A stretch of 64,000 bases of DNA from Pseudomonas nitroreducens NBRC 12694. Lineage in GTDB: Bacteria; Pseudomonadota; Gammaproteobacteria; Pseudomonadales; Pseudomonadaceae. The notes beneath the pieces are model-generated. The model ran no database searches, was not told the origin of the DNA, and was given only the letters and a program-made list of their open reading frames with translations. This document shows, piece by piece, positions 9,568 through 17,737 of the stretch. The stretch spans positions 620,001 to 684,000 of the forward strand of contig NZ_BDAI01000002.1 in the NCBI RefSeq assembly GCF_002091755.1, in the 5' to 3' direction. Every line of letters begins with the position of its first letter. The first letter of the stretch is position 1. The position numbers and the translations under genes are program-made.

Positions 9568-9591
9568 GGCCACCTTCGGGTGGCCTTTTTT
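9568..9591 (+). terminator. Rho-independent terminator after the binding-protein gene
   Basis: GGCCACC-TTCG-GGTGGCC stem with a TTCG loop followed by TTTTTT, 35 bp after the stop codon of the binding-protein gene. Confidence 0.92.
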
Positions 9592-9736
9592 GTGGGTGGA
9601 GGGGCGGTATTTCGAGATGAGACGACTGTTTCGGTGCTCGATTTCCGTCTGTGCAGCCGGATGCCACGTGCCTTCGATGTTGGCGAGCAAGGACTAGGCG
9701 TCCCCCTCGGCCCTACAGATGGGCCTGGCATTTTTT

Positions 9737-9761
9737 GTAGGAGCGAGCTTGCTCGCGAACC
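9737..9761. repeat. Single REP element
   Basis: TAGGAGCGAGCTTGCTCGCG, the same core as the REP pairs elsewhere in the window. It lies between two convergent terminators in a 349-bp stretch (9534-9882) that otherwise holds no gene. Confidence 0.8.
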
Positions 9762-9831
9762 AGGACCGGCCCGGCGGGGAACGGCTTGCGGACAAGGTCC
9801 GCTTGTGCGGGAACGCCGGTAGCTCGCCCAC

Positions 9832-9862
9832 AAAAAAGCCCATCGGGTCACCGATGGGCTTG
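9832..9862 (-). terminator. Rho-independent terminator of the MFS transporter gene
   Basis: Read on the minus strand: AAGCCCATCGG, loop TGAC, CCGATGGGCTT, then TTTT. It lies 20 bp beyond the stop codon at 9883. Confidence 0.92.
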
Positions 9863-9882
9863 GGGGCAGGCTGGATAACGGA

Positions 9883-11244
9883 TCAGGTCGCCAGGCTCAG
9901 CGATGCCGACTGCTGCAGCGAACGGCCCTTGGTTTCCGGCGCCCAGGCCAGGCAGATGAAGAACGCCAGCAGGGTGATCGCCGCACCGATCAGCAGGGTT
10001 GCCTGCAAACCGATGGACTCGATGCCGATCGGCATCAGGTAGGTGCCGGTGGCTGCGCCGATGCGGCTGAAGCCCACGGCCACACCCACGGCAGTGGCGC
10101 GCACGGAGGTGGGGAACAGTTCGTTGGGGTAGATCCATTCCAGGATGCTCGGCCCACCGGAGACGAAGGCATAGAAGGCAAAGGCGCCGACGATGAACCA
10201 GGCCGGCGCGTCCGCCCACAGGCCCAGGGCCAGCAGCGGCAGCGCCATCAGCGCGAAGGGCACCACCACCATGGGCCGGCGGCCCCAGGTTTCCACCAGT
10301 TTCAGCGCCGGGATCACGCCGATGGCGAAGAGAATGGCGATCATCAGCTCGCCCAGGGTCGAGGAGTTCTCGCCTTTGATGCCGGCGGTCAGCAGGATCA
10401 TACTACCGAAGGTGTACAGCACGTACTGCGGGGTGATCTGCGCGAAGTAGAGCATGCCGCACATGATGGTGCGCTTGAGGTAGCCGCCCGAGGAAATCAT
10501 CTTCAGGTCGCTCTTCCACGAGCGATGGCGGCCGCCGTCGTTCAGCTCGGCGACGTCGGCCGGGGTGATCACCACGTCCCTGCCGTAGACCAGCTTGATG
10601 ACCTTCTGCGCTTCCTCGATGCGGCCCTTGCTGGCCAGCCAGCGCGGCGATTCCGGGATGCCGCGGCGGATCAGCACGACGATGATGCCGACCACCGCGC
10701 CGCTGAACAGCATCCAGCGCCACAGCGAATGGTCACCCGTCCAGGAGACCATCAGGTAGCCGACGATGAAGGCGGTCATGGCGCCGCAGGACCAGGCCAG
10801 GCCGGACACGCCGATCATGAAGCCGCGGCGCTTGGACGGGGTGAACTCGGTCAGCAGCGAGGTGGCGATGGGGTAGTCCGCGCCGACCGCCAGGCCGATG
10901 ACGAACCGCAGCACGATCAGTTGCCAGGCCTCGGTGACGAAGGCAGACAGGCCGCAGGCGATCACCAGTATGGTGAGGTCCAGGGCGTACATGGTTTCCC
11001 GGCCGATGCGGTCGGTGATGGCGCCGAACACCGTCGCGCCGAAGAAGATGCCCAGCAGCGAGGCAGCGCCGATCAGGCCGGTTTCCACCGAGGTGGCGGC
11101 GATGTCCTGGCCGAAGCCGATCAGCGCGATGCCGATCAGGCTGAGGATATAGCCGTCCAGGAACGGCCCGCCGCAGCAGGCCAGCAGCAGCTTGCGGTGA
11201 AATTTCGATACCGGGGAATGTTCAATGACATCAAACACGCTCAT
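9883..11244 (-). CDS. MFS transporter, sugar-porter-like
   Basis: Inner-membrane proton-coupled carrier of 453 residues with 12 predicted helices. Signatures of the sugar/metabolite branch are DRIGRE in the loop after helix 2, PESPRWLASKGRIEEAQK before the central cytoplasmic loop, and PETKGRSLQQ at the C-terminus. The start ATG 11244 (MSVFDVIEHSP) is preceded by AAAGG at good spacing; a longer in-frame start at 11385 is less likely. Metabolite porters of this type carry sugars, aromatic acids or dicarboxylates. The substrate is unknown; the nearby amine oxidase module is on the other side of a terminator. Confidence 0.88.
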   Translation of the reverse strand: MSVFDVIEHSPVSKFHRKLLLACCGGPFLDGYILSLIGIALIGFGQDIAATSVETGLIGAASLLGIFFGATVFGAITDRIGRETMYALDLTILVIACGLSAFVTEAWQLIVLRFVIGLAVGADYPIATSLLTEFTPSKRRGFMIGVSGLAWSCGAMTAFIVGYLMVSWTGDHSLWRWMLFSGAVVGIIVVLIRRGIPESPRWLASKGRIEEAQKVIKLVYGRDVVITPADVAELNDGGRHRSWKSDLKMISSGGYLKRTIMCGMLYFAQITPQYVLYTFGSMILLTAGIKGENSSTLGELMIAILFAIGVIPALKLVETWGRRPMVVVPFALMALPLLALGLWADAPAWFIVGAFAFYAFVSGGPSILEWIYPNELFPTSVRATAVGVAVGFSRIGAATGTYLMPIGIESIGLQATLLIGAAITLLAFFICLAWAPETKGRSLQQSASLSLAT

Positions 11245-11452
11245 GGGTACAACCTTTGTTGAATTTATAAGTGGCCGGGCAGGCGGCTGTCGAGAGTCGG
11301 CAGCGGGCGGCAGGAGCCCGCGTTCAGCGGCCGGCAAGGGGAGGCAAAGGTTGCAGGGGTGGGTCAGGGCGGACAATCCACCCAAGGTAAGAAGCGCCGC
11401 GTAGGGGCCTGTACGATCGTATGAGCGCCTGTAGTTGCGCCCGCCGCAGGTT

Positions 11453-13183
11453 TCAGCCGGCGGGTTGCAGCAACAGGTGCACGGTCGCGCTGCAGGCCTG
11501 GCCGGGCAGGTGGGACACCTGCAGCTCGCCGCCGATGCTGTTGATCAGGTGCTGGGCGATGCTCAGGCTGAGGCTGCTGCGCGCCGGGTTGCGGGCGGGG
11601 TAGTCGCGGGTCAGCTCGGAGAGTGAGTACGCGCGCATTTCGCGGCGTCTGCTGCCCGGCAGGCCTTCGACGGTAATCCGCACGGCCATCTGTTCCTGCT
11701 TCGGGGTGGCGGCAATGCATAGCCGGACACTGCCGTCATCGGTCAGGTCGATCACGTACAGGCCCAGGTGCCGCAACGCCTCGCGCAGGGACTTGGCATC
11801 GACCAGCAGCCGCTTGCGCGAGCGACTGTCGGTTTCCAGCTTCAGGGCCAGTTGCTTCTGCCCGGCCACGCCGTGCAGGGCTTCGAGCACCTCGCTGGCG
11901 AGTTCGTCAAGCCGCGAGGGCAGCAGCGGGACTTCATCCTGGGCGATGAGCGCACGCTTGAGCGAGGCGCCATGGACTCGCAGCTCGTCGAGAATCGCCT
12001 GGGCCTGGTCGAGGGCCGGGCCGCCAGGCTGCCCCAGGGTATCGGCCAGCGCCTGGAGGCGTTCGTTCAGGTGGGTGGTCGCGCTGGTGAACAGGTCGGT
12101 CAGTTGCTGATGCGCCAGTTCGCCGGCTTCGGCGCGGCTGCGCAGCTCTTCGAGCTGGTCGTAGCGTTCGGTGATGTCGGTGCTGCAGCAGATCATCCCA
12201 AGCAGGTTGCCTTCGCCATCCCGATAGGGCGTACCCCAGTGATGCAGCACACGGCGTTCACCGTGGACGTTGATTTCGATGTCCTTGTTGAAGGACTGCT
12301 CCTCACTGATCGCGCGCTGCAGGAAACGCAGCATGTTGCGGGCGTCGCTGGGCGAGTACCAGTCCACCTCGGTGGTGCGGGTGCCGAGCACGTCGTCCAG
12401 CTCCGCCTGGTACAGCTCCAGGTGCGCCGGGTTGGCATAGACAAGACGTGCCTCGGTATCGCGAACGTAGAAGGCCGCCGGCAGGCTTTCGACCATGGAG
12501 CGCCACAGGGGCGCCCCGCCGGCATCGGCGTCGGTGCCATGGGCATCGCTGGCGGGTGCCGCAAGGTGGTTGCGGCGGGCGAAGTCGATCAGTTCGAGCA
12601 TGCTGGAAAGGTTGAGCTTGCTGCGCATGCGCGCCCGGTAGGTACTGACGGATTTCTCGCTGATGGTCAGCTCGTGGGCGATCTCCTGGTTGCTGTAGCC
12701 GCTGGCGAGCAGGCTGAGCACGCTCAATTCACGGTTGGACAGCGAGGCCACGCGCTCGGCGTCGTTCTCGTGCAGGCTGCCGCGGTGCACGCTGCCGAGC
12801 ATTTCGGCCGGGAAGTAGCTGTGCCCACGCAGGACAACGCCCAGTGCTTCCTTGAGGCGCTCGATGTCCTGGTGCTTGCTGACGAACCCCGAGGCGCCCG
12901 CCTGCAGGAAGCGGCCGACGTAGTGCTCCGTGTCCTGGGTGCTGTAGCCCAGGATCGGCAACGTCAGCCCCCGCGCGCGCAGGCGCGAGATGACATCCAG
13001 GCCGGTGAGCTGCGACAGGTCGATATCGATGATCAGCAGGTCCGGGGCCAGGCGCGTGGCCAGGCTCAGGGCTTCGAGGCCGTTGCAGGCTTCCCCGACT
13101 ACCGTGTGGCGCTCCGCCTGCAGCAGCATGCGCACGGCGTAGCGGGTCATCGGGTGTTCGTCCGCGATCAGTATCCGCGCCAT
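11453..13183 (-). CDS. Response regulator (NarL type) fused to PAS and degenerate histidine-kinase-like domain
   Basis: A 576-residue cytoplasmic signalling protein with unusual order. Residues 1-115 are a receiver domain (D8/E9 acidic pocket, phospho-acceptor D53 in LLIIDIDL, K103). Residues ~147-205 form a LuxR/NarL helix-turn-helix (LSNRELSVLSLLASGYSNQE). Residues ~225-340 are a PAS domain (ESLPAAFYVRDTEARLVYANP). Residues ~350-575 resemble a kinase dimerisation plus ATPase region, but no phospho-acceptor H-box is evident. The N-box asparagine pair is absent, and the G-boxes are reduced to SLSLSIAQHLINSIGG. It is probably an output regulator whose DNA binding is tuned by a pseudokinase module. 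The start ATG 13183 follows AGAGGGA. It is divergent from the EAL gene. Confidence 0.85.
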   Translation of the reverse strand: MARILIADEHPMTRYAVRMLLQAERHTVVGEACNGLEALSLATRLAPDLLIIDIDLSQLTGLDVISRLRARGLTLPILGYSTQDTEHYVGRFLQAGASGFVSKHQDIERLKEALGVVLRGHSYFPAEMLGSVHRGSLHENDAERVASLSNRELSVLSLLASGYSNQEIAHELTISEKSVSTYRARMRSKLNLSSMLELIDFARRNHLAAPASDAHGTDADAGGAPLWRSMVESLPAAFYVRDTEARLVYANPAHLELYQAELDDVLGTRTTEVDWYSPSDARNMLRFLQRAISEEQSFNKDIEINVHGERRVLHHWGTPYRDGEGNLLGMICCSTDITERYDQLEELRSRAEAGELAHQQLTDLFTSATTHLNERLQALADTLGQPGGPALDQAQAILDELRVHGASLKRALIAQDEVPLLPSRLDELASEVLEALHGVAGQKQLALKLETDSRSRKRLLVDAKSLREALRHLGLYVIDLTDDGSVRLCIAATPKQEQMAVRITVEGLPGSRRREMRAYSLSELTRDYPARNPARSSLSLSIAQHLINSIGGELQVSHLPGQACSATVHLLLQPAG

Positions 13184-13338
13184 CTCTATCCCTCTGGTCT
13201 GCTCTCCACTCTAGGGCATGGCGGCGGCTTTCGTGTAGTCATTTTCCTACAAGTCGTGACTGGATTTCGCATCCTCAGTTCATGGTCGCTGGGAAAGAAT
13301 GCCTGCAAAGACTCCCCATTCCCCTCAAGGTGACCCAC

Positions 13339-14895
13339 ATGAGTCGCACTCGAATCGTCAGGGCCGGCATCCTCGCCGGCTCGCTGGGTGTCGCTCTGGT
13401 CATGGCCGGCAGCGGCGTCCTCGCCTGGCACCTGGTCATGCAACACACCGCTGAACGCCTGGAAAGCCTGGCACGGCTTGCCTCCGAACGCGCGGACCGA
13501 ACCCTGGCCCAGGCCGCGACCGCGCTGCGGCAACTGAACAGCTCGCCGTTGCCGCCCTGCTCGGTGGAGGGCGTCGAGCAGATGCGCCTGGTGGCCATCG
13601 ACACGCTGGCGGTGAAGGCGGTCGGTTATGTCGAGGAAGAGGTGTTCGTCTGCAGTTCCTGGGGCGCCGTCACGTCCCCGGCACAGCGCTGGCCGGAAGA
13701 CTTCCGTACCCGCGAGGGCCTTGGCGTGTCGATCAACGTGCAGCCGTTCGTTGTGCCGGCCAAGCCCATGCTGGCCCTGCGCGATGCCGCGTTCAACCTG
13801 CTGATCGAGCCGGAACACTTCCTCGAGACATCCCTGGCGCCCGGTGTCAGCCTGGCGCTGGGCACGCCCACGGGGCACTGGCTGGGTACGCCTGCCGCCG
13901 GTTTCGCCCAGATGCTGACGCGCATCCATGGCGAGCCGCACTCCGGCTTGCAGGACGGCTACGTGTACGCGCGGGTTGCGCACGGCAATTGGCAGACCGT
14001 CGCGGCGGTCACCCGCCAGGAAATCCTCGGCGACCTGTGGCGCGAGATGCTGATGCTCGCACCGCTGGCCCTGCTGCTTTCGGGCCTGTGGTGCTGGCTG
14101 GTGGCGCGCCGTGTGCGGGCATGGCTGTCGCCCTTGGCCGTACTGTCACGGGCGGTGGCGAAGGGCGAATTCCACGCCTTCTACCAGCCCATCCTCGACC
14201 TGCGCGACGGCCGCTGCATCGGCGCCGAAGCGCTGGTGCGCTGGCGCCGCGCAGACGGTTCGCTGGGCATGCCTGACAGCTTTCTTCCGCTGGCCGAATC
14301 CAGCGGCCTGATCGAGCCGATCACCGCGCAGGTGATCTCCGGCGTTTGCCGCGAGCTGGGCGCCAGCCTCGTTTCGGGGCAGTTGCAGCATGTGTCGATC
14401 AACCTGTCGGCGCGCGATGTAGCCAGCGGCGACTTCCTCCCGCACCTGACGCAGGAACGGCAGCACGCCGGCATCGCCGCCCAGTGCATCTGGCTGGAAG
14501 TGACCGAAAGCAGCCTGCTGAGCATCGATGCGGCGCACCGGACACTGGCGCAGAGCCGCGCGGCAGGGCACCCGATTGCCCTGGACGACTTCGGCACCGG
14601 GTACTCCAGCCTGCAATACCTCAGGCGGCTGCCGCTGGACCTGCTGAAGATCGACCGCTCCTTCGTCCAGCCGCTCTCGGCCGGCACGCCTTGCCCGGTG
14701 ACCGACCACACCATCGCCATGGCGCGCCAGCTGAAGCTGCTGCTGGTGGCTGAGGGCATCGAGTCCGACGAGCAACTGCAGTACCTGCGCCAGCGTGGCG
14801 TGCAGTACGGTCAGGGTTGGCTGTTCGGCCGGGCGATGCCGCTGGATGCATTCTTGACCTTCGTAGCCGGCCACCACTGGCAGGCTGCGTCATGA
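13339..14895 (+). CDS. CSS-motif EAL-domain cyclic-di-GMP phosphodiesterase
   Basis: A 518-residue inner-membrane enzyme that hydrolyses c-di-GMP. A membrane helix (~8-32) leads to a periplasmic CSS domain with C74 and the C105-S-S motif (disulphide redox sensing in this family). A second helix (~233-255) and a cytoplasmic EAL domain follow. Catalytic elements are intact: EALVRWR, SINLSARD, WLEVTES, ALDDFGTGYSSLQYL, LLKIDRSFV, AEGIES and YGQGWLFG. It should therefore be active, unlike degenerate EAL proteins. The start ATG 13339 is behind AAGG. Divergence from the receiver/PAS protein suggests one signalling circuit; a small exported protein follows 32 bp downstream. Confidence 0.92.
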   Translation: MSRTRIVRAGILAGSLGVALVMAGSGVLAWHLVMQHTAERLESLARLASERADRTLAQAATALRQLNSSPLPPCSVEGVEQMRLVAIDTLAVKAVGYVEEEVFVCSSWGAVTSPAQRWPEDFRTREGLGVSINVQPFVVPAKPMLALRDAAFNLLIEPEHFLETSLAPGVSLALGTPTGHWLGTPAAGFAQMLTRIHGEPHSGLQDGYVYARVAHGNWQTVAAVTRQEILGDLWREMLMLAPLALLLSGLWCWLVARRVRAWLSPLAVLSRAVAKGEFHAFYQPILDLRDGRCIGAEALVRWRRADGSLGMPDSFLPLAESSGLIEPITAQVISGVCRELGASLVSGQLQHVSINLSARDVASGDFLPHLTQERQHAGIAAQCIWLEVTESSLLSIDAAHRTLAQSRAAGHPIALDDFGTGYSSLQYLRRLPLDLLKIDRSFVQPLSAGTPCPVTDHTIAMARQLKLLLVAEGIESDEQLQYLRQRGVQYGQGWLFGRAMPLDAFLTFVAGHHWQAAS

Positions 14896-14927
14896 TTTCC
14901 CCGTCCCCTGAACACAGGATGATCACC

Positions 14928-15332
14928 ATGAAAGCTTCCCTGCTGCTGTTCTGCCTTGCCACTGCCACGCCCGCGTTCGCGCTGGCTGCCGACACCGTCA
15001 CCACGGTCCCGGTGCACTTCGCCAAGGGCGCAAGCAGCACCGCCCACAAAGGCAGCTTCAAGGGCTACGACACAGTCCTCTACACGCTTTCGGCCAAGGC
15101 CGGGCAACACATGAAAGTCGGCGTCACGGGCAGCAGCAAAGCAAACTTCAACCTCTTCGCCCCGGGCGACAAGCCGGGCGAATCGACCGCCCTGGGCGCT
15201 GGCTCAGTCGGCCAGGACTGGAGCGGTGCGCTGCCAGCCTCGGGAACCTACAGCGTGCAGGTCTACCAGATGCGCGCCAGCGCGCGGCGCGGCGAAACGG
15301 TGAACTACAGCATCTACTTCGCCATCGAGTGA
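14928..15332 (+). CDS. Small exported protein resembling g-type lysozyme inhibitor family
   Basis: A 134-residue product with signal peptide MKASLLLFCLATATPAFALA. The mature part has a compact beta-rich pattern: VHFAKGASSTAHKGSFKGYD, LYTLSAKAGQHMKVGV, FNLFAPGDKPG, and a GTYSVQVYQMRASARRGE / YSIYFAIE C-terminus. I recognise this as similar to the PliG-like inhibitor family that is often mis-annotated in Pseudomonas; the assignment is tentative. The ATG at 14928 is chosen because AGGAT lies eight bases upstream; 14919 is also in frame. It probably shares the transcript of the EAL gene and acts in the periplasm. Confidence 0.7.
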   Translation: MKASLLLFCLATATPAFALAADTVTTVPVHFAKGASSTAHKGSFKGYDTVLYTLSAKAGQHMKVGVTGSSKANFNLFAPGDKPGESTALGAGSVGQDWSGALPASGTYSVQVYQMRASARRGETVNYSIYFAIE

Positions 15333-15506
15333 CGCCGGGGCCGCCTTCCGAGTGGCCCAGGGCTGCTCGGCCCAGGTCGTCAGGAAGGTGGGTACGCCGA
15401 TTCGGTGGACCGGCTTGTTCATCCCCGCCCGGGATCGAGCCGGTGTAGCCCTCTCGCTCAGGCGGCAACCCGGCTCGCGAAAATGACAACCTATCTGCAA
15501 CCCGAT

Positions 15507-16253
15507 TCAGGAATGGGCCGCCTGGTAGTGGCTTGGCGATTGCCCGAGGACGCGCTTGAAGGTCTGCGAGAAGGCGCTCGGGCTCTGGTAGCCGTGCTCC
15601 AGCGCCACTTCCAGCACCGGGGCTCCGGAGAGCAGGCGTTGCAGGCTGAGCACCATGCGCACGCGCGTGCGCCAGTCGCTGAAATTCATGCCCAGTTCGC
15701 GCTGGAACAGTCGGGCAAGAGTGCGGCTGCTGATGTTCAACTGCTGTGCCCATTCCTCCATCCCTGTTTCGTCGGCCGGCGCGCCGATCACCGCGTTGCA
15801 CAGCCGCAGCAGGCGCGGGTCGCGCGGCATCGCCAAGTGGATGCCAACGGTCTGCGCCGCGTCCATCTCTACCAGCAGCAGCTCGTGCAGGCAACGGCGC
15901 CGGCGCTCGTTTCCATCGCCGGGTTGTACGGCACTGGCGGCGACCAGCAACTCCCGCAGCAGCGGGGTCACCCCGAGCAACTGGCACTGCTGGCCACCCC
16001 AGGGCCAGTTCGAAGCGGGCATGAACAGGGTGCGCATACGCACCCTGCCAAACATGCGGAGCTGGTGCTCGGTGCCCGGCGGCACCCACAGCGCATGTCC
16101 CGCCGGTACTACCCAGCTCTTTTGCGCCGCACCCACCAGCATCACGCCGGAAATCGAGTGGATCAGCTGCGCCTGGGTATGGCAGTGCGGCAGGATTTCC
16201 TCGCCATCCTGGTGGTCGTAGGCCAGCGCTTCGAGCGACATGGCGCAGGTCAT
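15507..16253 (-). CDS. AraC-family transcriptional regulator with N-terminal cupin
   Basis: DNA-binding regulator of about 248 residues. A cupin sensor domain (HCHTQAQLIHSISGVMLVG, VPAGHALWVPPGTEHQL) is followed by the C-terminal double helix-turn-helix of AraC proteins (EEWAQQLNISSRTLARLFQRELGMNF and LEVALEHGYQSPSAFSQTFKRVLGQSP). The start ATG 16253 is chosen for the AAGG upstream; ATG 16322 would add 23 residues. No obvious target operon adjoins it: the neighbours are convergent or a gene remnant. The target is probably elsewhere or an unlinked transporter. Confidence 0.88.
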   Translation of the reverse strand: MTCAMSLEALAYDHQDGEEILPHCHTQAQLIHSISGVMLVGAAQKSWVVPAGHALWVPPGTEHQLRMFGRVRMRTLFMPASNWPWGGQQCQLLGVTPLLRELLVAASAVQPGDGNERRRRCLHELLLVEMDAAQTVGIHLAMPRDPRLLRLCNAVIGAPADETGMEEWAQQLNISSRTLARLFQRELGMNFSDWRTRVRMVLSLQRLLSGAPVLEVALEHGYQSPSAFSQTFKRVLGQSPSHYQAAHS

Positions 16254-16676
16254 GCTGCCGGACCTTGGCGGCGAGAGAGTGTGTCGAGCGGCGTCATGCG
16301 GGACTCCTGGTTGATCCGGCATTCTAAATGAGGATGTCCGGCATGATTTGGCGTTGTATTGTCGCGATAATAAAAAAGGCGCAATAAATCGGCACAAATC
16401 ATAAATAAATTGGATTTATTGGTAAGGCTTTCTCTCTTCGGTGAGATGAGACAAAACCCGACACTTCCCGCGCGGGTGGAATCGCGAAGTTTTGCCGCAT
16501 GCGCTGGGCTTCAGACACGGACATTCGGCCGAACAGGCGCTTGAGTTCGCGGGTGAACGGCGAGCCGACGGCAACGCTCGCTGCGTGCTGGGCAGCGATG
16601 CGCCGGGCCTGGTGCGGCAGAAGCTTTCGGCACTGCATGAGGAGCTCAGCCGATCCACCGACGGCTGAGGCGCAGG
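16254..16676. other. Gene-poor stretch: AT-rich promoter region and a possible gene remnant
   Basis: 16323-16430 is markedly AT-rich (runs such as AATAAAAAAGGC and AAATAAATTGGATTTATT) and is the likely promoter region of the AraC gene. The rest, 16450-16668, holds the open frame described separately. I see no complete gene. Confidence 0.5.
16450..16668 (+). pseudogene. Possible remnant of an unidentified gene (open frame without ATG)
   Basis: A 72-codon plus-strand frame lies between two TGA codons, with no ATG or plausible ribosome site. It reads protein-like in composition, ending GLVRQKLSALHEELSRSTDG. Candidate explanations are the C-terminal remnant of a deleted gene or chance. I do not recognise the family. 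Confidence 0.2.
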
Positions 16677-17447
16677 TCAGCGCCTGGGGTTGCGTTCCTC
16701 GGGGCGCAGCGTGAGCACGTCGAAACCCGTGGTGGTTACCGCCACGGTGTGTTCGAACTGTGCGGAGAGCTTGCCGTCGAGGGTCACCACGGTCCACTCG
16801 TCCTTCAGGGTTTTCACGCCCGAAAGTCCCTCGTTGAGCATGGGCTCGATGGTGAAGACCATGCCCTGCTTGAGGATCTGCCCGGTGCGCGGACGGCCGA
16901 CATGCAGTACCTGCGGCGGCTCGTGCATCTCGCGACCGATGCCGTGGCCGCAATAGTCCTCGACCACGCTGTAGCCGTGCTGCCGGGCGTGCCGCTCGAT
17001 GGCGTGGCCCACATCGCCCAGGCGGGCGCCGGGCTTCACCGCGCGGATGCCTTTCCACATGGCTTCGTAGGTGATGTCCACCAGGCGCTTTGCAGCAGGC
17101 GAAACCTTGCCGATCAGGTAGGTCTTGCTGGAGTCGGCGATAAAGCCGTTCTTCTCCAGGGTGATGTCGAAGTTGACGATGTCGCCGTCCTGCAGGCGAT
17201 CCGCCTCGGAGGGAACACCGTGGCAGACCACCTGGTTGCGTGAGGAATTGAGTACGTAGGCGAAGCCGTACTGGCCCTTGCTGGCCGGCCGCGCCTGGAG
17301 TTCGTCGACGATGTAGCGCTCGACCTTGTCGTTCACCTCCAGGGTGGTCATGCCTTCCAGCGGCAGGGCGTCGACGAAGCCGAACACCTGCGCCAGCAGG
17401 CGGCCGGACTCTCTCATCAGCGCCAGTTCCGCCGCCGTCTTGATCAC
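16677..17447 (-). CDS. map: Type I methionine aminopeptidase
   Basis: Cytosolic metalloenzyme of 256 residues that removes initiator methionine. Family motifs are in order: the active-site region VCHGVPSEADRLQDGDIVNFDITLE with metal-binding Asp residues, CGHGIGREMHEPPQVLH with the metal-binding His, FTIEPMLNEG with Glu, and the C-terminal QFEHTVAVT Glu. All five metal ligands appear present. The start is GTG 17447, with GGAGGT seven bases upstream, and it overlaps the stop codon of the upstream ParD-like gene, so the two are translationally coupled. It is probably an accessory copy beside a housekeeping map; that cannot be tested here. Confidence 0.93.
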   Translation of the reverse strand: MIKTAAELALMRESGRLLAQVFGFVDALPLEGMTTLEVNDKVERYIVDELQARPASKGQYGFAYVLNSSRNQVVCHGVPSEADRLQDGDIVNFDITLEKNGFIADSSKTYLIGKVSPAAKRLVDITYEAMWKGIRAVKPGARLGDVGHAIERHARQHGYSVVEDYCGHGIGREMHEPPQVLHVGRPRTGQILKQGMVFTIEPMLNEGLSGVKTLKDEWTVVTLDGKLSAQFEHTVAVTTTGFDVLTLRPEERNPRR

Positions 17448-17653
17448 TTGGCACCTCCGGCGACGGGGTATTTCACCCCGGCTTCCTGCAATTCGCGGGT
17501 GACGATGTCGTTGTAGCTCAGGGTCGGTTCGAGCTCGCAGAGCATGCCGATCTTGATCCAGAACGCCGCCTGGGCGTTGATCGAGCGGCACGCCACGGTG
17601 CTGGCACGGCGCAGTTGGTCGTGCAGATCGTCATCCAGGTTGATGATGCCCAT
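17444..17653 (-). CDS. ParD-like antitoxin-type small protein
   Basis: A 69-residue protein beginning MGIINLDDDLHDQLRRASTVACRSINAQAAFWIKIG. This is the ParD_like pattern: a beta strand plus helix resembling the ribbon-helix-helix of ParD antitoxins. The start ATG 17653 has GGAGA eight bases upstream. The gene ends inside the start of the methionine aminopeptidase gene (GTGA overlap), so the pair forms one operon in which the usual toxin position is taken by an aminopeptidase. It probably autoregulates through the AT-rich dyads upstream. Confidence 0.8.
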   Translation of the reverse strand: MGIINLDDDLHDQLRRASTVACRSINAQAAFWIKIGMLCELEPTLSYNDIVTRELQEAGVKYPVAGGAK

Positions 17654-17659
17654 GGGAAA

Positions 17660-17705
17660 AGTCTCCATATGAAACATAACAATACATATATGAATCATAT
17701 TTCCC
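17660..17705. promoter_or_regulatory. AT-rich region with ATATG/CATAT repeats upstream of the ParD-like gene
   Basis: Contains CATATG, ATACATATATGAAT and ATCATAT within 45 bp, an island of low GC in a GC-rich genome. It covers the promoter of the ParD-like/aminopeptidase operon. The imperfect dyad AATACATATATGAAT could be the autoregulatory operator; this is inferred from antitoxin habit. Confidence 0.4.
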
Positions 17706-17737
17706 GGCGTACAGAAACGCAAAACTCCCGCGCCCAC

